Assembly (NCBI GenBank): GCA_035620555.1
Contig: DASPGQ010000221.1
Span: 1 to 45,764 of the forward strand
DNA: 45,764 bases
Reading direction: 5' to 3'
From: Vicinamibacteria bacterium
Lineage (GTDB): Bacteria; Acidobacteriota; Vicinamibacteria; Marinacidobacterales; SMYC01
The notes under the pieces are model-generated. The model saw only the letters and a list, made by a program, of their open reading frames with translations, was not told the DNA's origin and did not search any database. Of the stretch, positions 7,852 to 16,032 are shown in pieces. The translations under genes and the position numbers were made by a program. Position 1 is the first letter of the stretch. Every line of letters starts with the position of its first letter.

Positions 7852-8928
7852 GTGAACATCGAGACCATTCGTACGAAAGTTCGCGACGGCGAGCGACTCG
7901 CCCCCGAGGACGGGCTGTTTCTCCTGCGTGAGGCCTCCATTCTCGACCTCGGGCAGCTCTCGATGGAAGTGCGGAACCGCCGCCATCCCGAACCGGTCGT
8001 CACCTACGTCGTGGACACGAACCCGAACTACACCAACGTCTGTAACGTCGATTGCACGTTCTGCGCTTTCTATCGGCCCCCGGAGCACCCCGAGGCGTAC
8101 ACGCACTCGATCGACGAGATGATGGAGCGCATCGCACGCTCGGTCGAGCGTGGCGTCACGACGGTTTTGATGCAGGGGGGCGTGAACTCTGAACTGCCTC
8201 TCGACTATTACATCGACATGGTGCGAACCGTGCGGGCGCGTTTCCCCGACGTGACCCCTCACTTCTGGTCGGCGGTCGAGATCGAGGGAATGGCCGCCGT
8301 GTCCCGGCTCACGGTTCGGGAAGTGCTCCTTCGTCTGAAACAGGCGGGCCAAACCACGATCCCTGGCGGCGGAGCCGAGATCCTGTCGGAGCGCGTCCGG
8401 CGCAAGATCTCGCACAAGAAAGGACTCACCGCCGGCTGGCTCGACGTCCATCGCGAAGCCCATGCGATCGGGTTTCGATCCACCGCGACGATGATGTACG
8501 GACATGTCGAGACCGAAGAGGACATCGTGGAGCACTTCGAGAGCATCCGCCGCCTCCAGGACGAGTTCTCCGGGTTCACCGCCTTCGTTCCCTGGAGCTT
8601 CAAGCCGGGAAATACTCCCCTGGTAAACAAGATACCGCGCCACGCGGGCCCGAACCGATACCTGCGCATCCTCGCGGCGGCAAGGCTCTACCTGGATAAC
8701 TTCGATCACATCCAAGCATCCTGGTTCTCCGAGGGGAAGAAAACCGGCCAAGTGGCTCTTCATTGGGGAGCGGACGATTTCGGCGGCACTCTATTCGAGG
8801 AGAACGTCCACGCTGCCACGGGTTTCGTGAATCAGACGTCGACCGAAGAGGTCAAGACGTTGATTCGGGAGGCCGGTTTTCGACCCGCCCAGCGAACGAC
8901 GCTCTACCAAATCCTTCGCTACGACTGA
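7852..8928 (+). CDS. mqnC: Dehypoxanthine futalosine cyclase MqnC (radical SAM)
   Basis: A 358-aa radical-SAM enzyme. The 4Fe-4S motif is C64-NVD-C68-TF-C71 followed by AFYRPPEHPEAYTHS. TVLMQGGVNSELPLDYY and TTIPGGGAEILSERVR are MqnC signatures. It cyclises dehypoxanthine futalosine to cyclic DHFL. The start is the GTG at 7852, two bases after the mqnA stop, which fits translational coupling; the frame stays open to 7561 but that upstream part only mirrors mqnA in another frame. MqnD, MqnB/MTA nucleosidase and a UbiD-type decarboxylase are needed for a full pathway and are not in the window. Confidence 0.95.
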   Translation: MNIETIRTKVRDGERLAPEDGLFLLREASILDLGQLSMEVRNRRHPEPVVTYVVDTNPNYTNVCNVDCTFCAFYRPPEHPEAYTHSIDEMMERIARSVERGVTTVLMQGGVNSELPLDYYIDMVRTVRARFPDVTPHFWSAVEIEGMAAVSRLTVREVLLRLKQAGQTTIPGGGAEILSERVRRKISHKKGLTAGWLDVHREAHAIGFRSTATMMYGHVETEEDIVEHFESIRRLQDEFSGFTAFVPWSFKPGNTPLVNKIPRHAGPNRYLRILAAARLYLDNFDHIQASWFSEGKKTGQVALHWGADDFGGTLFEENVHAATGFVNQTSTEEVKTLIREAGFRPAQRTTLYQILRYD

Positions 8929-8945
8929 GGGGCGTGCCTCGTCCG

Positions 8946-9938
8946 TCAGGACTCCGCCTTCAGCGGCCGAGCCATGAGCTCTTCGACGACGGCTTTCGGA
9001 CAGGTCTCCCCGCGCAGCAGTCGTTCCATTTGAAAAGCGATGGGCATTTCGACATCGTGTCGCCGAGCCAGGGCAACCGTCGCGTGGGTGGTTCTGACAC
9101 CCTCGGCGACCTGTACCATGCTGGCGGTCACCTCCTGAATCGATTTGCCACGGCCAAGCTCGACGCCCACGTGTCGGTTGCGGGAAAGGTGGCCGGTGCA
9201 GGTCAGCACCAGATCGCCCATCCCTGCCAGTCCCGCCAGGGTGTCGCGACGTCCGCCCATGGCCTCCGTCAGCCGGGCGATCTCGGCGAGACCTCGGGTC
9301 ATGATGGCGGCGATGGGGTTGTGGCCGAGCCCGAGACCACGGGCCACACCCGCAGCGAGCGCGATGACGTTCTTGACCGCCCCTCCGAGCTCCACGCCGA
9401 TGATATCGCCGCTCGTATAGATGCGAAAACTGGCCATCGAGAAGCTGCTCTGGACAAGCTGTGCCGCTTCTTCGCTAGAGCTCGCGGCCACCAGCGCCGT
9501 CGGTTCGTCTCGGGCAACCTCCGACGCGAACGTTGGCCCGGACAGGACGGTGACGTCCGGCGCGAAGGGAAAGACCTCGGTCACGACCTCGCTCATGCGC
9601 CGCAGCGTCGATTCCTCGAGACCTTTGGTCGCGCTTACGAATCTTTGGCCGGGCCGCACGTGGCCGACGAGGCCCTGAAGCACTCCGCGGAGAAACTGAG
9701 ATGGAACCGCGAGCACCAGGGCTTCGGCCAGTGCCGCCGCCCGCCCCAAGTCTCCCGTCACCGCGAGCTCTTGCGGCAGTCGAACCCCGGGTAGGAAGCG
9801 CTCGTTCACCCGCGTCTCGTGAAGCGAGAGCCGAACGTCCTCCTCGCGGCACCACATGGTGACACGGTGCCCCTTGAGGCACAGGAGTCTCGAAAGTGCC
9901 GTCCCCCAGGCCCCAGCCCCGATGACGGCGACGTTCAC
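8946..9938 (-). CDS. gpsA: NAD(P)H-dependent glycerol-3-phosphate dehydrogenase GpsA
   Basis: A 330-aa protein of normal family length. The Rossmann loop is VIGAGAWGTALSRLL at 4-18, and the GpsA signatures VLSGPTFASEVA (about 133-144) and ELGGAVKNVIALAAGVARGL (catalytic Lys, about 181-200) are intact. It reduces dihydroxyacetone phosphate to sn-glycerol-3-phosphate, the backbone of membrane phospholipids. The start is GTG at 9938, one base after the stop of a 35-aa membrane-peptide gene on the same strand, so the two are probably translationally coupled. It converges with mqnC, the stops being 17 bases apart, with no terminator hairpin between them. Confidence 0.96.
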   Translation of the reverse strand: MNVAVIGAGAWGTALSRLLCLKGHRVTMWCREEDVRLSLHETRVNERFLPGVRLPQELAVTGDLGRAAALAEALVLAVPSQFLRGVLQGLVGHVRPGQRFVSATKGLEESTLRRMSEVVTEVFPFAPDVTVLSGPTFASEVARDEPTALVAASSSEEAAQLVQSSFSMASFRIYTSGDIIGVELGGAVKNVIALAAGVARGLGLGHNPIAAIMTRGLAEIARLTEAMGGRRDTLAGLAGMGDLVLTCTGHLSRNRHVGVELGRGKSIQEVTASMVQVAEGVRTTHATVALARRHDVEMPIAFQMERLLRGETCPKAVVEELMARPLKAES

Positions 9939-9939
9939 G

Positions 9940-10047
9940 TCAGGGCTGGTCCCGTTCCCGTTTCACGTTCTGATAGAGGAAGTAGGCGAATCCACCCCAG
10001 ATACCGCCGACGATGACGAACATCGTTACCAGGGCGCTTGTTTCCAC
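9940..10047 (-). CDS. 35-aa single-pass membrane peptide, MetS-like
   Basis: A short gene starting at GTG 10047 with AAGGAG six bases upstream and ending one base before the gpsA start. The product is METSALVTMFVIVGGIWGGF followed by AYFLYQNVKRERDQP: one hydrophobic helix containing IWGG and a short basic/acidic C-terminus. The pattern M-x-T-x-A-x(3)-M and IWGG resembles the small subunit MetS that accompanies some neurotransmitter:sodium symporter-type amino-acid transporters. That resemblance is from memory. No such transporter is in the window, so a link to GpsA or a trans-acting subunit are both possible. Confidence 0.6.
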   Translation of the reverse strand: METSALVTMFVIVGGIWGGFAYFLYQNVKRERDQP

Positions 10048-10070
10048 GAGGACTCCTTACTTTGCGCCGC

Positions 10071-10241
10071 TCAATCCTCTTCGTCGCCGAAGAAGAAGAA
10101 ATCCGCGCACTGTTTCGAGCAAAACGTGCGACCGCCGCGGTCCACCAAACACTCGTCGCAGTAGTACCGGAAGCAAATGACGCATTTTCTCAGGCGACGC
10201 TCTTCCGAGGTCACCTGGCAGCGAACACACTGTTTTTCCAT
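10071..10241 (-). CDS. 56-aa eight-cysteine zinc-finger-like protein
   Basis: A small gene, ATG at 10241. The product has eight cysteines at 5, 8, 20, 23, 28, 31, 41 and 45: MEKQCVRCQVTSEERR, then LRKCVICFRYYCDECLVD, RGGRTFCSKQCADF and a terminal FFFGDEED. Four CxxC/CxxxC pairs imply two zinc sites in a cross-brace or B-box-like arrangement. The regular Cys spacing over the whole length argues that it is a real coding sequence. It lies 23 bases upstream of the 35-aa membrane peptide and then gpsA, so the three may form one operon. It is divergent from tilS. Function unknown; a regulatory or adaptor role is a guess. Confidence 0.65.
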   Translation of the reverse strand: MEKQCVRCQVTSEERRLRKCVICFRYYCDECLVDRGGRTFCSKQCADFFFFGDEED

Positions 10242-10276
10242 GGCGCGCGGTCGACGCGAGAAATCAGCGTCCTTTC

Positions 10277-10305
10277 TTGACAGGATCTCGGAACTCTCGT
10301 ATCAT
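10277..10305 (+). promoter_or_regulatory. Sigma-70-type promoter for the tilS-hpt-ftsH run
   Basis: TTGACA at 10277-10282 and TATCAT at 10300-10305 are separated by exactly 17 bases, giving a perfect -35 and a 5/6 -10. Transcription would start near 10312, about 60 bases before the tilS ATG. This also argues against any tilS start upstream of 10312. It faces away from the divergent small zinc-finger gene. Confidence 0.75.
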
Positions 10306-10372
10306 ATTACAGTTAGGACGATTTCTCCAGTTGTTTAAAAGCCTGCCCCGCTGGAGGCCCAACCCTCGAGCG

Positions 10373-11782
10373 ATGCTGGTTCGAAGGGTCTCGGCCACCA
10401 TCGAGCGATACGAAATGGTCTCCCCCGGGGAGCGCGTCCTCGTGGGCGTATCCGGAGGAGCCGATTCCGTGGCACTCGCCCAGGTGATGGCCGAGCTGGG
10501 CCATCCTCTCGCCGTCGCCCACTTGAACCACGGTTTGCGCTCCGACGCCGACCAAGACGAGATTTTCGCATCCGCCCTCGCCCAAAGGCTCGGTGTCCCC
10601 TTCGTTTCCGACCGGCTCGACTTGTTGCTCGAGGCAAGAAAAAACCGCCGCTCGATCGAGGACGAAGGGCATCAGGCCCGTTATCGTTTCTTCAAACGGT
10701 CCGCCGCCCGGCTCCGGTGCACACGCATTGCCGTCGGCCACACGATGGACGACCAGGCAGAAACATTCCTGCTCCGGTTGCTCAGAGGGTCGGGAACACG
10801 GGGTCTCGCAGCGGCGTACCCTAAGGTAGATGGCTTGATCATTCGGCCGCTCCTCGAAGCGAGACGAAGCGATGTCGAGGAATTTCTGCACGACCGCGGC
10901 CTGACGTACCGACAGGATTCTTCCAACCAGGATCTCCGTTTTGCGCGAAACCGCGTGCGCCACATGTTGTTGCCCGAGCTTCGGCGCCATTTCAACCCAC
11001 GAGTCGTGGAAGCCCTCGCCGGCGCCGCCGCCCTCCTTCAGGATGATGAGGGGTGGATGGAGCGATTGACAGCCGATGCACTCGGGGAGTTGGCCCGAGA
11101 AACGGACGACGGTGCCCTCGTGCTGGACGTGAGCCCGCTTGCCCACCACTCCGACGCGATGAAGCGCCGCATCGTGCGACAGGCCCTCTCTCGGGTCCGA
11201 GGGCACCTCAGGAACGTGGGTCGGGCCCACGTCGATCAGGTACTCTCGCTTCTCGCCGACGGCAAGAGTGGCCGGGAGCTCCACCTGCCCGGAGTGTTGG
11301 TCCGGCGCTCCTTCGATCGGCTGATCATGACCTGCGAACCAGGACGAATCGAGCGCAACCGCTCGAAACATGGCTATAATGGCTTCGAGTACCGCTTGCC
11401 CATCCCTGCCAAGCTTCTCATCCGGGAGAGGGGAGGGACGCTGACGGCGGCATGGAGGAGAAGCGGAGCGACCGAAGAAATCACGGAGCCGAAGGCTTCG
11501 GGAGACTCGGTGGTCCTGGCTCTCGCGGGAGAGTTTCCCGAGTTGATGGTCAGGAGCGCGCGGCGAGGAGACCGTTTTCGGCCCTTGGGCGCGAGCGGTT
11601 CCAAACCTCTCACGCGATATCTAATGGAACGGAAAGTGCCTAGCGAGAAAAGATGGGCCGTCCCGCTGGTCGCCCGCGCCCGGGGCGGGGAGATCCTCTG
11701 GGTAGTCGGCCATGGGGTTTCGGAGTCTTCCCGTTTGCGCTCGGGAGTGAGACAGCTCGAGCTCGGTTGGGTCGGCGGATGA
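10373..11782 (+). CDS. tilS: tRNA(Ile)-lysidine synthase TilS
   Basis: A 469-aa PP-loop ATPase. The P-loop SGGADS is at 27-32, followed by VAHLNHGLRSDADQDE and GHTMDDQAETFLLRLLRGSG; the C-terminal part (about 370 onward) carries the TilS tRNA-recognition domain, with VRSARRGDRFRPLGASGSKPL. It converts cytidine-34 of the AUA-reading tRNA(Ile) to lysidine, an essential decoding step. I chose the ATG at 10373, downstream of the promoter, with GGAGG further upstream. The stop overlaps the next start as ATGA, coupling it to the hpt-like gene. In Firmicutes the same pair precedes ftsH. Confidence 0.94.
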   Translation: MLVRRVSATIERYEMVSPGERVLVGVSGGADSVALAQVMAELGHPLAVAHLNHGLRSDADQDEIFASALAQRLGVPFVSDRLDLLLEARKNRRSIEDEGHQARYRFFKRSAARLRCTRIAVGHTMDDQAETFLLRLLRGSGTRGLAAAYPKVDGLIIRPLLEARRSDVEEFLHDRGLTYRQDSSNQDLRFARNRVRHMLLPELRRHFNPRVVEALAGAAALLQDDEGWMERLTADALGELARETDDGALVLDVSPLAHHSDAMKRRIVRQALSRVRGHLRNVGRAHVDQVLSLLADGKSGRELHLPGVLVRRSFDRLIMTCEPGRIERNRSKHGYNGFEYRLPIPAKLLIRERGGTLTAAWRRSGATEEITEPKASGDSVVLALAGEFPELMVRSARRGDRFRPLGASGSKPLTRYLMERKVPSEKRWAVPLVARARGGEILWVVGHGVSESSRLRSGVRQLELGWVGG

Positions 11783-12303
11783 CGACCGAGGGAGAATTGA
11801 CGGTGCTCTTCGATGAGGGCGCGATTCGCTCCCGCGTCCACGAGCTCGGACGCACGATCACCGAGGATTTCTCCGAGGGCAACATCGCCTGCGTCGGCGT
11901 TCTGCCCAACTCGTTGGTGTTCATGGCGGACCTCATCCGGCACATTCGCCGCTCGCTTACCTGCGATTTCCTGAAGGTGGATACCCAGAGCCCGAGGCGT
12001 GTCGACATCGCTTTCGGCTCGGCGAGCGATTTCGGAGGCCGCGACGTGCTGCTCATCCAGGGCGTGGTGGACACGGGGGTTACGTTGTCTTTCATCAGGG
12101 GCCAAATCGAGGAGACCTGGAGGCCACGGACCCTGAGGGTTGCGGCTCTCATCAATCGTGAGAACCACCGCAAAGTGGACAGTCCGGTGGATTATGTATG
12201 CTTCGAGCTCACCGAGGAAGGCTTCGCCGCCGGCTATGGGCTCGGGTTCAACGAGCATTTTCGGGGGACGCCTTTTCTCGGAATGATGCGGCAATCAAGG
12301 TAG
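11779..12303 (+). CDS. hpt: Hypoxanthine phosphoribosyltransferase-like protein with eroded active site
   Basis: A 174-aa protein with the HPRT fold over its full length: VFMADLIRHI (48-57), VDYVCFELTEEGFAAGYGLG (138-156) and FRGTPFLGMM at the end. Key residues differ from active enzymes. The PPi-loop LKG is LPN at 42-44. The PRPP-loop acidic pair in EDI(V/I)DTG is QG (QGVVDTG, 94-100). The Asp after YGL/YAL is Gly156, and the purine-binding Lys region reads INREN. Only the Asp of DTG survives. The fold is clear but catalysis is doubtful. The gene overlaps tilS by ATGA and is followed by ftsH; in Bacillus subtilis TilS and HprT are reported to act together on ftsH expression, so a retained non-catalytic role is plausible. 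Confidence 0.88.
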   Translation: MTTEGELTVLFDEGAIRSRVHELGRTITEDFSEGNIACVGVLPNSLVFMADLIRHIRRSLTCDFLKVDTQSPRRVDIAFGSASDFGGRDVLLIQGVVDTGVTLSFIRGQIEETWRPRTLRVAALINRENHRKVDSPVDYVCFELTEEGFAAGYGLGFNEHFRGTPFLGMMRQSR

Positions 12304-12324
12304 AATTCCAGATCGGAGGCAACT

Positions 12325-14259
12325 TTGAACTCTCACATGAAGAACTTGATGTTCTGGATGGTTGCTGCCCTCGTCATCTTTCTCTTCTGGAGCGTCTCTT
12401 CCCGAATCCAGAAGAACGAGCGCGAGCTCAGCTTCAGCGACTTCATGGCACAGCTCGAGCGCGGTCACGTCGCCAAGGTCACCATCACCGGCACGGGAGC
12501 GGGCAGCCAGATCGTCGGCGAGTTCAAGAACGGCCAGTCGATTCGGACGTTTGCGCCACCCCAGGTGGACAACCTCGTGAACACGATGCTGGACAAAGGG
12601 GTCGAAGTCAGGGCCAGGGACGCCAACAGCTCCTCTTGGATTGGCCATATCATCAGCTGGACGCCCATCGTCATCATGATCGCTTTTCTCATCTTCTTCA
12701 TGAGACAGATGCAAGGTTCGGGCAACCGCGCCCTGTCGTTTGGAAAGAGCATGGCCAAGCTGAGCAGCAGCCAGCAGAAAAAAGTGACGTTCAAGGACGT
12801 CGCCGGCGTCGATGAAGCGAAGGAGGAGCTCCAGGAGATCATCGACTTTCTCCGAGAGCCCCAGAAGTTCCAGAAGCTCGGGGGGCGGATTCCCAAAGGC
12901 GTCCTGCTCATGGGTCCTCCGGGAACCGGCAAGACGCTGCTCGCGCGCGCCATCTCCGGCGAAGCCAACGTCCCTTTCTTCTCCATCAGCGGCTCTGACT
13001 TCGTGGAGATGTTCGTGGGAGTGGGCGCGAGCCGCGTGCGCGATCTTTTCGAGCAGGGCAAGAAGAACGCTCCTTGCATCATTTTCATCGACGAGATCGA
13101 CGCGGTAGGCCGCCATCGCGGCGCCGGTCTCGGTGGGGGTCACGACGAGCGGGAGCAGACCTTGAATCAGCTGCTCGTGGAGATGGACGGTTTCGAGTCG
13201 AACGAAGGCGTGATTCTCATCGCCGCCACGAACCGGCCCGACGTCCTGGATCCGGCGCTCCTTCGTCCCGGACGGTTCGACCGGCGCGTCGTGGTATCGC
13301 TCCCCGACGTTCTGGGACGCGAGGGTGTCCTGAAGGTCCACACGAGCCGCATCCCGCTCGCGAACGATGTCAACCTCACGATCCTGGCGCGCGGGACGCC
13401 GGGGTTCTCCGGCGCTGATCTGGCAAATCTCGTCAACGAAGCCGCGTTGAACGCGGCGCGGCGGGGGCAAAAAGTCGTCATGATGGACGACTTCGAGGAG
13501 GCCAAGGACAAAGTGCTCATGGGCGCCGAAAGGCGCTCGATGATCATGAGCGACGAGGAGAAGAAAACGACCGCCTATCACGAGGCGGGTCACGCTCTGG
13601 TCGCCGCATTCATCGACAAGGCGGACCCGATCCACAAGGTCACGATCATCCCCAGGGGAATGGCCATGGGCGTGACCATGCTTTTGCCCGAAACCGATCG
13701 CCACAGCCACGACAAGGAGTACGTGGAGGCCATGATCGCCGTCAAGATGGGCGGCCGGATCGCCGAAGAGATGGTGCTCGGACAGATGACCACCGGTGCC
13801 CACGACGATCTGGAGAAGGCGACGGAGCTGGCGCGCAAGATGGTCTGTGAGTGGGGCATGAGCGAGAAGATGGGACCTCTCACGTTCGGCAGACGTGAGG
13901 AGCAGGTTTTCCTCGGACGCGACATCGCTCGTCACCAGGACTACAGCGAGGACACCGCCATCAAGATCGACCAGGAGGTCAAGCGCATCGTGGAGCAGAG
14001 CTACGCCAAGGCGAAGGCTCTCCTCACGGAGAATCGGGCCATATTGGAGCGGGTGTCCGAGGCCCTCCTCGAACGGGAGGTCCTCGACGCCGAGGAAGTG
14101 AAGTTGCTGATCGAGGGGCTGCCGCTCAAGGAAAAGGAGCCGACGGCTCGTGATCTGGTAGCGGAGAAGCCGGAGCCCAAAGGGAAGGAAGAAAAGGAGC
14201 GTAAAGCTCCCCTGACACCTCCTATTCTGCAGAATCCGGGAAGCGTCACGCAGAGCTAG
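12325..14259 (+). CDS. ftsH: ATP-dependent zinc metalloprotease FtsH
   Basis: A 644-aa inner-membrane AAA+ protease. Two transmembrane segments (about 6-24 and 110-126) flank a periplasmic domain. Walker A GPPGTGKT is at about 198-205, [12 protein letters not shown] is Walker [14 protein letters not shown] carries the arginine finger region, and HEAGH at 419-423 is the zinc site. The C-terminus ends in a basic/Pro-rich tail. It degrades misfolded membrane proteins and, in many bacteria, controls LPS synthesis. The start is TTG at 12325, with GGAGG ending five bases upstream; the ATG at 12337 is too far from that site. It follows the hpt-like gene by 21 bases. Confidence 0.97.
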   Translation: MNSHMKNLMFWMVAALVIFLFWSVSSRIQKNERELSFSDFMAQLERGHVAKVTITGTGAGSQIVGEFKNGQSIRTFAPPQVDNLVNTMLDKGVEVRARDANSSSWIGHIISWTPIVIMIAFLIFFMRQMQGSGNRALSFGKSMAKLSSSQQKKVTFKDVAGVDEAKEELQEIIDFLREPQKFQKLGGRIPKGVLLMGPPGTGKTLLARAISGEANVPFFSISGSDFVEMFVGVGASRVRDLFEQGKKNAPCIIFIDEIDAVGRHRGAGLGGGHDEREQTLNQLLVEMDGFESNEGVILIAATNRPDVLDPALLRPGRFDRRVVVSLPDVLGREGVLKVHTSRIPLANDVNLTILARGTPGFSGADLANLVNEAALNAARRGQKVVMMDDFEEAKDKVLMGAERRSMIMSDEEKKTTAYHEAGHALVAAFIDKADPIHKVTIIPRGMAMGVTMLLPETDRHSHDKEYVEAMIAVKMGGRIAEEMVLGQMTTGAHDDLEKATELARKMVCEWGMSEKMGPLTFGRREEQVFLGRDIARHQDYSEDTAIKIDQEVKRIVEQSYAKAKALLTENRAILERVSEALLEREVLDAEEVKLLIEGLPLKEKEPTARDLVAEKPEPKGKEEKERKAPLTPPILQNPGSVTQS

Positions 14260-14311
14260 AGCCTTCCGGTTTGCCTGGGCTTCGTTTCTTGCGTCCCCCC
14301 AACAACCGCAA

Positions 14312-15178
14312 GTGCGTTGGCTGACGTTTCGCGCAAGGGACAAAGCGCTGATCTTGGGCAAGAGGACTGCGCTCATGGGGGTCGTAAACGTGACCCCGGA
14401 CTCCTTCTACTCCGCGAGCCGCGTCCTCGACGAGTCCGCCGCGGTGGAAAGGGCTCTGATGATGGTGGAGGCGGGCGCGGACATCATCGACATCGGCGGC
14501 GAATCCACGCGCCCGGGGGCCGAAGATCTGTCCGAGAGCCAAGAGCTGGACCGGGTCATCCCCGTCGTCGAGAGGCTCCGCCGGGAGACCGAAGTCATAC
14601 TCTCGGTGGACACGCGCAAAGCGGCCGTGGCGAAGCGCGCTCTCGTGGCCGGCGCCGACGTGATCAACGACGTCTCCGCCCTGAGCGCCGACGAGCGAAT
14701 GGCGTCCGTCGTGGCGGAGTCCGGGGCGGGCGTCGTCCTCATGCACATGAAGGGACGCCCGAAGACCATGCAGGAACAGCCAAGGTATGACGACGTCGTC
14801 GCCGAGGTCCGGGCTCATCTTCGAGACCAGGTTCGACTCGCGGAGCGCGCCGGGATCCGAAGCGAATCCATCCTGGTCGACCCCGGAATCGGATTCGGCA
14901 AGTCTCTCGAGCACAACTTGATGCTGCTGAACCGGCTTCCCGAGCTTCTTAGTCTGGGCAAACCCATTCTCGTGGGAACCTCGCGAAAGAGCTTTCTTGG
15001 TCGCATTCTCTCGCGACCGCCCGAGCAAAGGCTCTTCGCCACCGCCTCGAGCGTTGCCTGCGCGGTGCTCCGCGGCACCCACTTGGTGCGGGTCCACGAC
15101 GTTGCCGAGATGCGTGACGTTCTTCTCGTGGCCGATGCCGTCAGGAACGAGAAGGCGGATTCGGGCGAGAGCCGATGA
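14312..15178 (+). CDS. folP: Dihydropteroate synthase FolP
   Basis: A 288-aa TIM-barrel enzyme. ALMGVVNVTPDSFYS (about 21-35) and DIIDIGGESTRPGAE (about 58-72) are the two DHPS signatures, followed by the pterin-site segments ILVDPGIGFGKSLEHN and PILVGTSRKSFLG. It condenses p-aminobenzoate with hydroxymethyldihydropterin diphosphate in folate synthesis and is the sulfonamide target. The start is GTG at 14312, 52 bases after ftsH. The stop overlaps the cdaA start by four bases (ATGA). The pterin branch may be fed by the PTPS-III-type enzyme encoded at 21560-21937. Confidence 0.96.
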   Translation: MRWLTFRARDKALILGKRTALMGVVNVTPDSFYSASRVLDESAAVERALMMVEAGADIIDIGGESTRPGAEDLSESQELDRVIPVVERLRRETEVILSVDTRKAAVAKRALVAGADVINDVSALSADERMASVVAESGAGVVLMHMKGRPKTMQEQPRYDDVVAEVRAHLRDQVRLAERAGIRSESILVDPGIGFGKSLEHNLMLLNRLPELLSLGKPILVGTSRKSFLGRILSRPPEQRLFATASSVACAVLRGTHLVRVHDVAEMRDVLLVADAVRNEKADSGESR

Positions 15179-16032
15179 GCACCGCCACCGAGTTTCTCTG
15201 GGATCTGGCGCGCGATCTGACGTGGACGGGTGTCGTCGACATTCTCCTGGTCAGCTACCTCTTCTACAAGCTGTTCCAGCTCATCCGCGGCGGGCGCGCC
15301 TTCCAGATGGTCGTGGGCACCCTGGTTCTCGTGCTCTTTTTCTTCGTGTCGCGCTGGGCGCAGCTTTCGACGGTAAACTGGCTGCTCAGAAATTCGCTGG
15401 CTTACGTGGGTTTCGCCGTGATCGTGCTCTACCAGCAGGAGCTTCGCAAGGCGCTGTCTCAACTGGGCCAGGCTCCGCTCTTCCGCTTTCTCAATCCGAC
15501 TTCGAGCAAGGGTACGATCGACGAGGTCGTCTTTTCAGTGATTGCGCTGGCCCAGCGTCGGATTGGGGGCATCGTCGTGCTCGAGCGTGACATCGGTCTG
15601 AGAAGCTATATCGAGGGCGGCGTACTGCTCGATGCGGTCGTCACTTACGATCTGATGCTTTCCATCTTCAATCCCAAGTCCCCGCTTCACGATGGCGCGG
15701 TGATCGTGCAGGGCAACCGGGTCGCGGCCGCTGCCTGTTTTCTCCCGATCTCGATCAACCCCCAGCTGTCGAGAGCCCTTGGAACGCGGCATCGCGCCGC
15801 ACTGGGCATCACGGAAGACACCGACGCCGTTGCGATCGTCGTGTCGGAGGAGACGGGTGTGGTGAGCTTCGTCGAGAACGGTGCCCTCTTTCAGGGTCTC
15901 GATTCCGATGGACTGCGCCAACGTCTTCGAGATGCCCTGGGGCAGTCGGAGAAGGCTTCCGAAAAGGACCTCGAGAAAAGGGGGTCCGACCGGGCCGGTG
16001 AAGAACCGAGCCGCACGGGTACGGTCGGATGA
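15175..16032 (+). CDS. cdaA: Diadenylate cyclase CdaA
   Basis: A 285-aa membrane-bound enzyme with an N-terminal hydrophobic region (about residues 18-80, three helices) and a DisA_N catalytic domain. The catalytic DGA is at 173-175 in SPLHDGAVIV, and the RHR motif is at 205-207 in GTRHRAALG. It joins two ATP molecules into c-di-AMP, a second messenger controlling potassium, osmolytes and the cell wall. It overlaps folP and cdaR by ATGA at both ends, so translation of the three is probably coupled. The last 35 residues are charged and likely disordered. Its presence in a diderm is less common than in Firmicutes. Confidence 0.95.
   Translation: MSTATEFLWDLARDLTWTGVVDILLVSYLFYKLFQLIRGGRAFQMVVGTLVLVLFFFVSRWAQLSTVNWLLRNSLAYVGFAVIVLYQQELRKALSQLGQAPLFRFLNPTSSKGTIDEVVFSVIALAQRRIGGIVVLERDIGLRSYIEGGVLLDAVVTYDLMLSIFNPKSPLHDGAVIVQGNRVAAAACFLPISINPQLSRALGTRHRAALGITEDTDAVAIVVSEETGVVSFVENGALFQGLDSDGLRQRLRDALGQSEKASEKDLEKRGSDRAGEEPSRTGTVG

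Noticed and set aside
10313-11371. A 352-codon open frame on the minus strand
   Set aside because: It is antisense to tilS and starts inside it; no motif or ribosome-binding site.
12295-14376. A 693-codon open frame on the minus strand
   Set aside because: It is antisense to ftsH, which has every FtsH motif. The His/Asp/Leu-rich product has no family features.
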